Below are positions 63,082-64,000 of a DNA stretch of 64,000 nucleotides, in pieces. The DNA lies in contig JAHBZB010000002.1 of NCBI GenBank assembly GCA_019635635.1, positions 581,204 through 645,203 on the forward strand, written 5' to 3'. The first letter of the stretch is position 1, and the number at the start of each line of letters is the position of its first letter. The stretch comes from Xanthobacteraceae bacterium (lineage in GTDB: Bacteria; Pseudomonadota; Alphaproteobacteria; Rhizobiales; Xanthobacteraceae). The translations under genes were made by a program, and so were the position numbers. The notes under the pieces are model-generated. The model had not been told where the DNA came from. It made no database searches and worked only from the letters and a program-made list of their open reading frames with translations.

Positions 63082-63271
63082 GTCGAAAGCGCGGAAAAAG
63101 TTAACGCCGGTACGGAGTCGTTCGTCGAAAATTAACGACTCGGGACAACGATTTTTGGCGCGTTGACTCTAGACAAATCACCGCGAAATCGATTCTTATG
63201 ATTCTCGATTCGGGGAGATGCGGCAGTCCCTCCAAATCAATGCTTTGGGGCTTATCCGGGGAGAGTCAGCG
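63082..63271. other. Intergenic region before the terminal sensor kinase gene
   Basis: This 190-base stretch has an 8-bp inverted repeat (GAGTCGTT at 63115-63122, AACGACTC at 63134-63141, 11-base loop) without a clean T run, and a TTGACT hexamer near 63164. A GGGGAGAG ribosome binding site ends it. The kinase promoter is probably here, but no -10 could be fixed. Confidence 0.4.
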
Positions 63272-64000
63272 ATGGCGCGCGTCCACGCTGCCAGCACGAC
63301 TGCGCATGGACATTCGACGCGCGGTCTTGCCCGCTCGCTGACGCATCCGAACTATCAGCGCCTGGTCGATGCCGAGCCGGTCCTGCGCCGGGTCGTTCCC
63401 ATTCTCATCGTCGTATTCCTGATGTCGGTCGCGCTCGGCGCGCTGGTGCAGGCGTTCGAGCATCGCCGCGAGGCGATCAACGACGCGAAGACCGCGATTG
63501 CGATGTATTCGCAGGCGATCGCCGAAGAGTACGCGCGCCGTGCTGGCATCACCGGCGACGAAGCGCCAAAGGACGCAAAAGCGCTGCTTCGCATTGCGAT
63601 ACCGGCGCAGGCGCTCGCCAACCGCAAACAGTTCTATGTCACCGACGGCGACGGCAAGATTGTCGCCGCCGAGCCCGAAGCGCCGCAGGCGCTCGGCCGC
63701 AGGCTGATCGATATTCTCGGGCCGTCGCAGCCGCTGACCGCGTTTCCCGACCGCGCCAGCGTGATCGAGCTCGTGCTTCCCGGAGGCGAAACGACACTCG
63801 CCACCGTGCGCGAGTTGCGCAACGGGCTCGGCCAGATCGCGGCGCTGCAGACGCGTGACGCGGCACTCGAAAGCTGGTGGCGCGACACGCGGCTCACCGC
63901 GACGCTCGTAAGCACAACCAGCGTCGTTCTTCTTATTCTCGGCTTCGCCTTCCACTGGCAATCGACGCGCGCGCGCGAAGCCGACATGATCTACGAGAAA
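63272..64000 (+). CDS. Membrane sensor protein, probable histidine kinase, cut by window edge
   Basis: The first 243 residues only. After a basic N terminus there is a membrane helix (about 41-62, VVPILIVVFLMSVALGALV), an extracytoplasmic region of about 140 residues that includes QFYVTDGDGKIVAAEPEA, resembling a Cache/PAS-like sensor, then a second helix (about 209-230, TSVVLLILGFAFHW) and the start of a cytoplasmic part. That layout is typical of a PAS/HisKA sensor kinase, but no kinase domain is in view. It is 190 bases downstream of pepN with its own ribosome site. Confidence 0.7.
   Translation, partial: MARVHAASTTAHGHSTRGLARSLTHPNYQRLVDAEPVLRRVVPILIVVFLMSVALGALVQAFEHRREAINDAKTAIAMYSQAIAEEYARRAGITGDEAPKDAKALLRIAIPAQALANRKQFYVTDGDGKIVAAEPEAPQALGRRLIDILGPSQPLTAFPDRASVIELVLPGGETTLATVRELRNGLGQIAALQTRDAALESWWRDTRLTATLVSTTSVVLLILGFAFHWQSTRAREADMIYEK

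Overview
The window is a chromosomal segment of an alphaproteobacterium, most probably a Hyphomicrobiales (Rhizobiales) member near the Nitrobacteraceae/Xanthobacteraceae. This rests on gene families typical of that group (DUF2865, DUF3551, DUF2336, DUF971 next to moaA, TadE/TadG, a PleC/PdhS-type kinase, BtaA/BtaB), on high G+C (about 60-63% by eye) and on dense gene packing. It is mostly ordinary chromosome with strong aromatic-catabolism content. Two low-G+C patches stand out: the 3' part of cysS at the left edge, and a Fic/HTH cassette at 56.5-57.8 kb.

Left part (1-15.4 kb): partial cysS, a small secreted protein and a TorF-like porin come first. A six-gene leftward operon (8921 to 3288) follows: homogentisate dioxygenase, a fumarylacetoacetase-family hydrolase, a metallo-beta-lactamase-fold protein with an altered metal motif, an unknown secreted protein, a flavin aromatic hydroxylase and a DUF2783 protein. 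A MarR regulator diverges from it and is followed by a PaiB-type protein. The missing pathway step, maleylacetoacetate isomerase, lies at 12.2 kb behind btaA-btaB, which make the betaine lipid DGTS and have a candidate Pho box upstream. DUF2865 and gltX close the section.

Middle (15.5-30.4 kb): TadE and TadG-like proteins, NAD synthetase, class II DAHP synthase, an alpha/beta hydrolase, an amine oxidase, glutathione reductase, a DUF2059 protein, rpiA, phosphoglycolate phosphatase, tRNA-Val(CAC), a PilZ protein and two tandem DUF2336 paralogues.

30.4-35 kb holds a leftward operon whose enzymes match the lower gallate/protocatechuate meta-cleavage route (PrpF-type tautomerase, PIG-L-type hydratase, RraA-type aldolase). 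It also has a VOC-type extradiol dioxygenase and a DUF1932 dehydrogenase, but no LigAB/GalA. This is the most interesting metabolic unit. An L,D-transpeptidase, a membrane protein, DUF971, moaA, two EamA transporters and a TRAP system follow. The TRAP system has one DctQ, one oversized DctM and two tandem DctP paralogues.

Right part (45.4-64 kb): an acidic secreted protein, a PKHD hydroxylase, DUF3551, an Mrp/ApbC ATPase, a PaaG-like crotonase, a GST, a PleC/PdhS-like kinase, a CobS-like membrane protein apparently lacking its catalytic motif, a retropepsin-like protease, a TauE exporter, a tRNA-dihydrouridine synthase, and an HxlR regulator divergent from a QorB-like oxidoreductase across a clear operator. 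Then comes the mobile mystery protein A/B cassette (HTH plus Fic). It is preceded by four 18-bp palindromes at an exact 32-bp period, the most striking non-coding structure here. A nitronate monooxygenase-type enzyme with an acyl-CoA ligase, aminopeptidase N and the start of a sensor kinase end the window.
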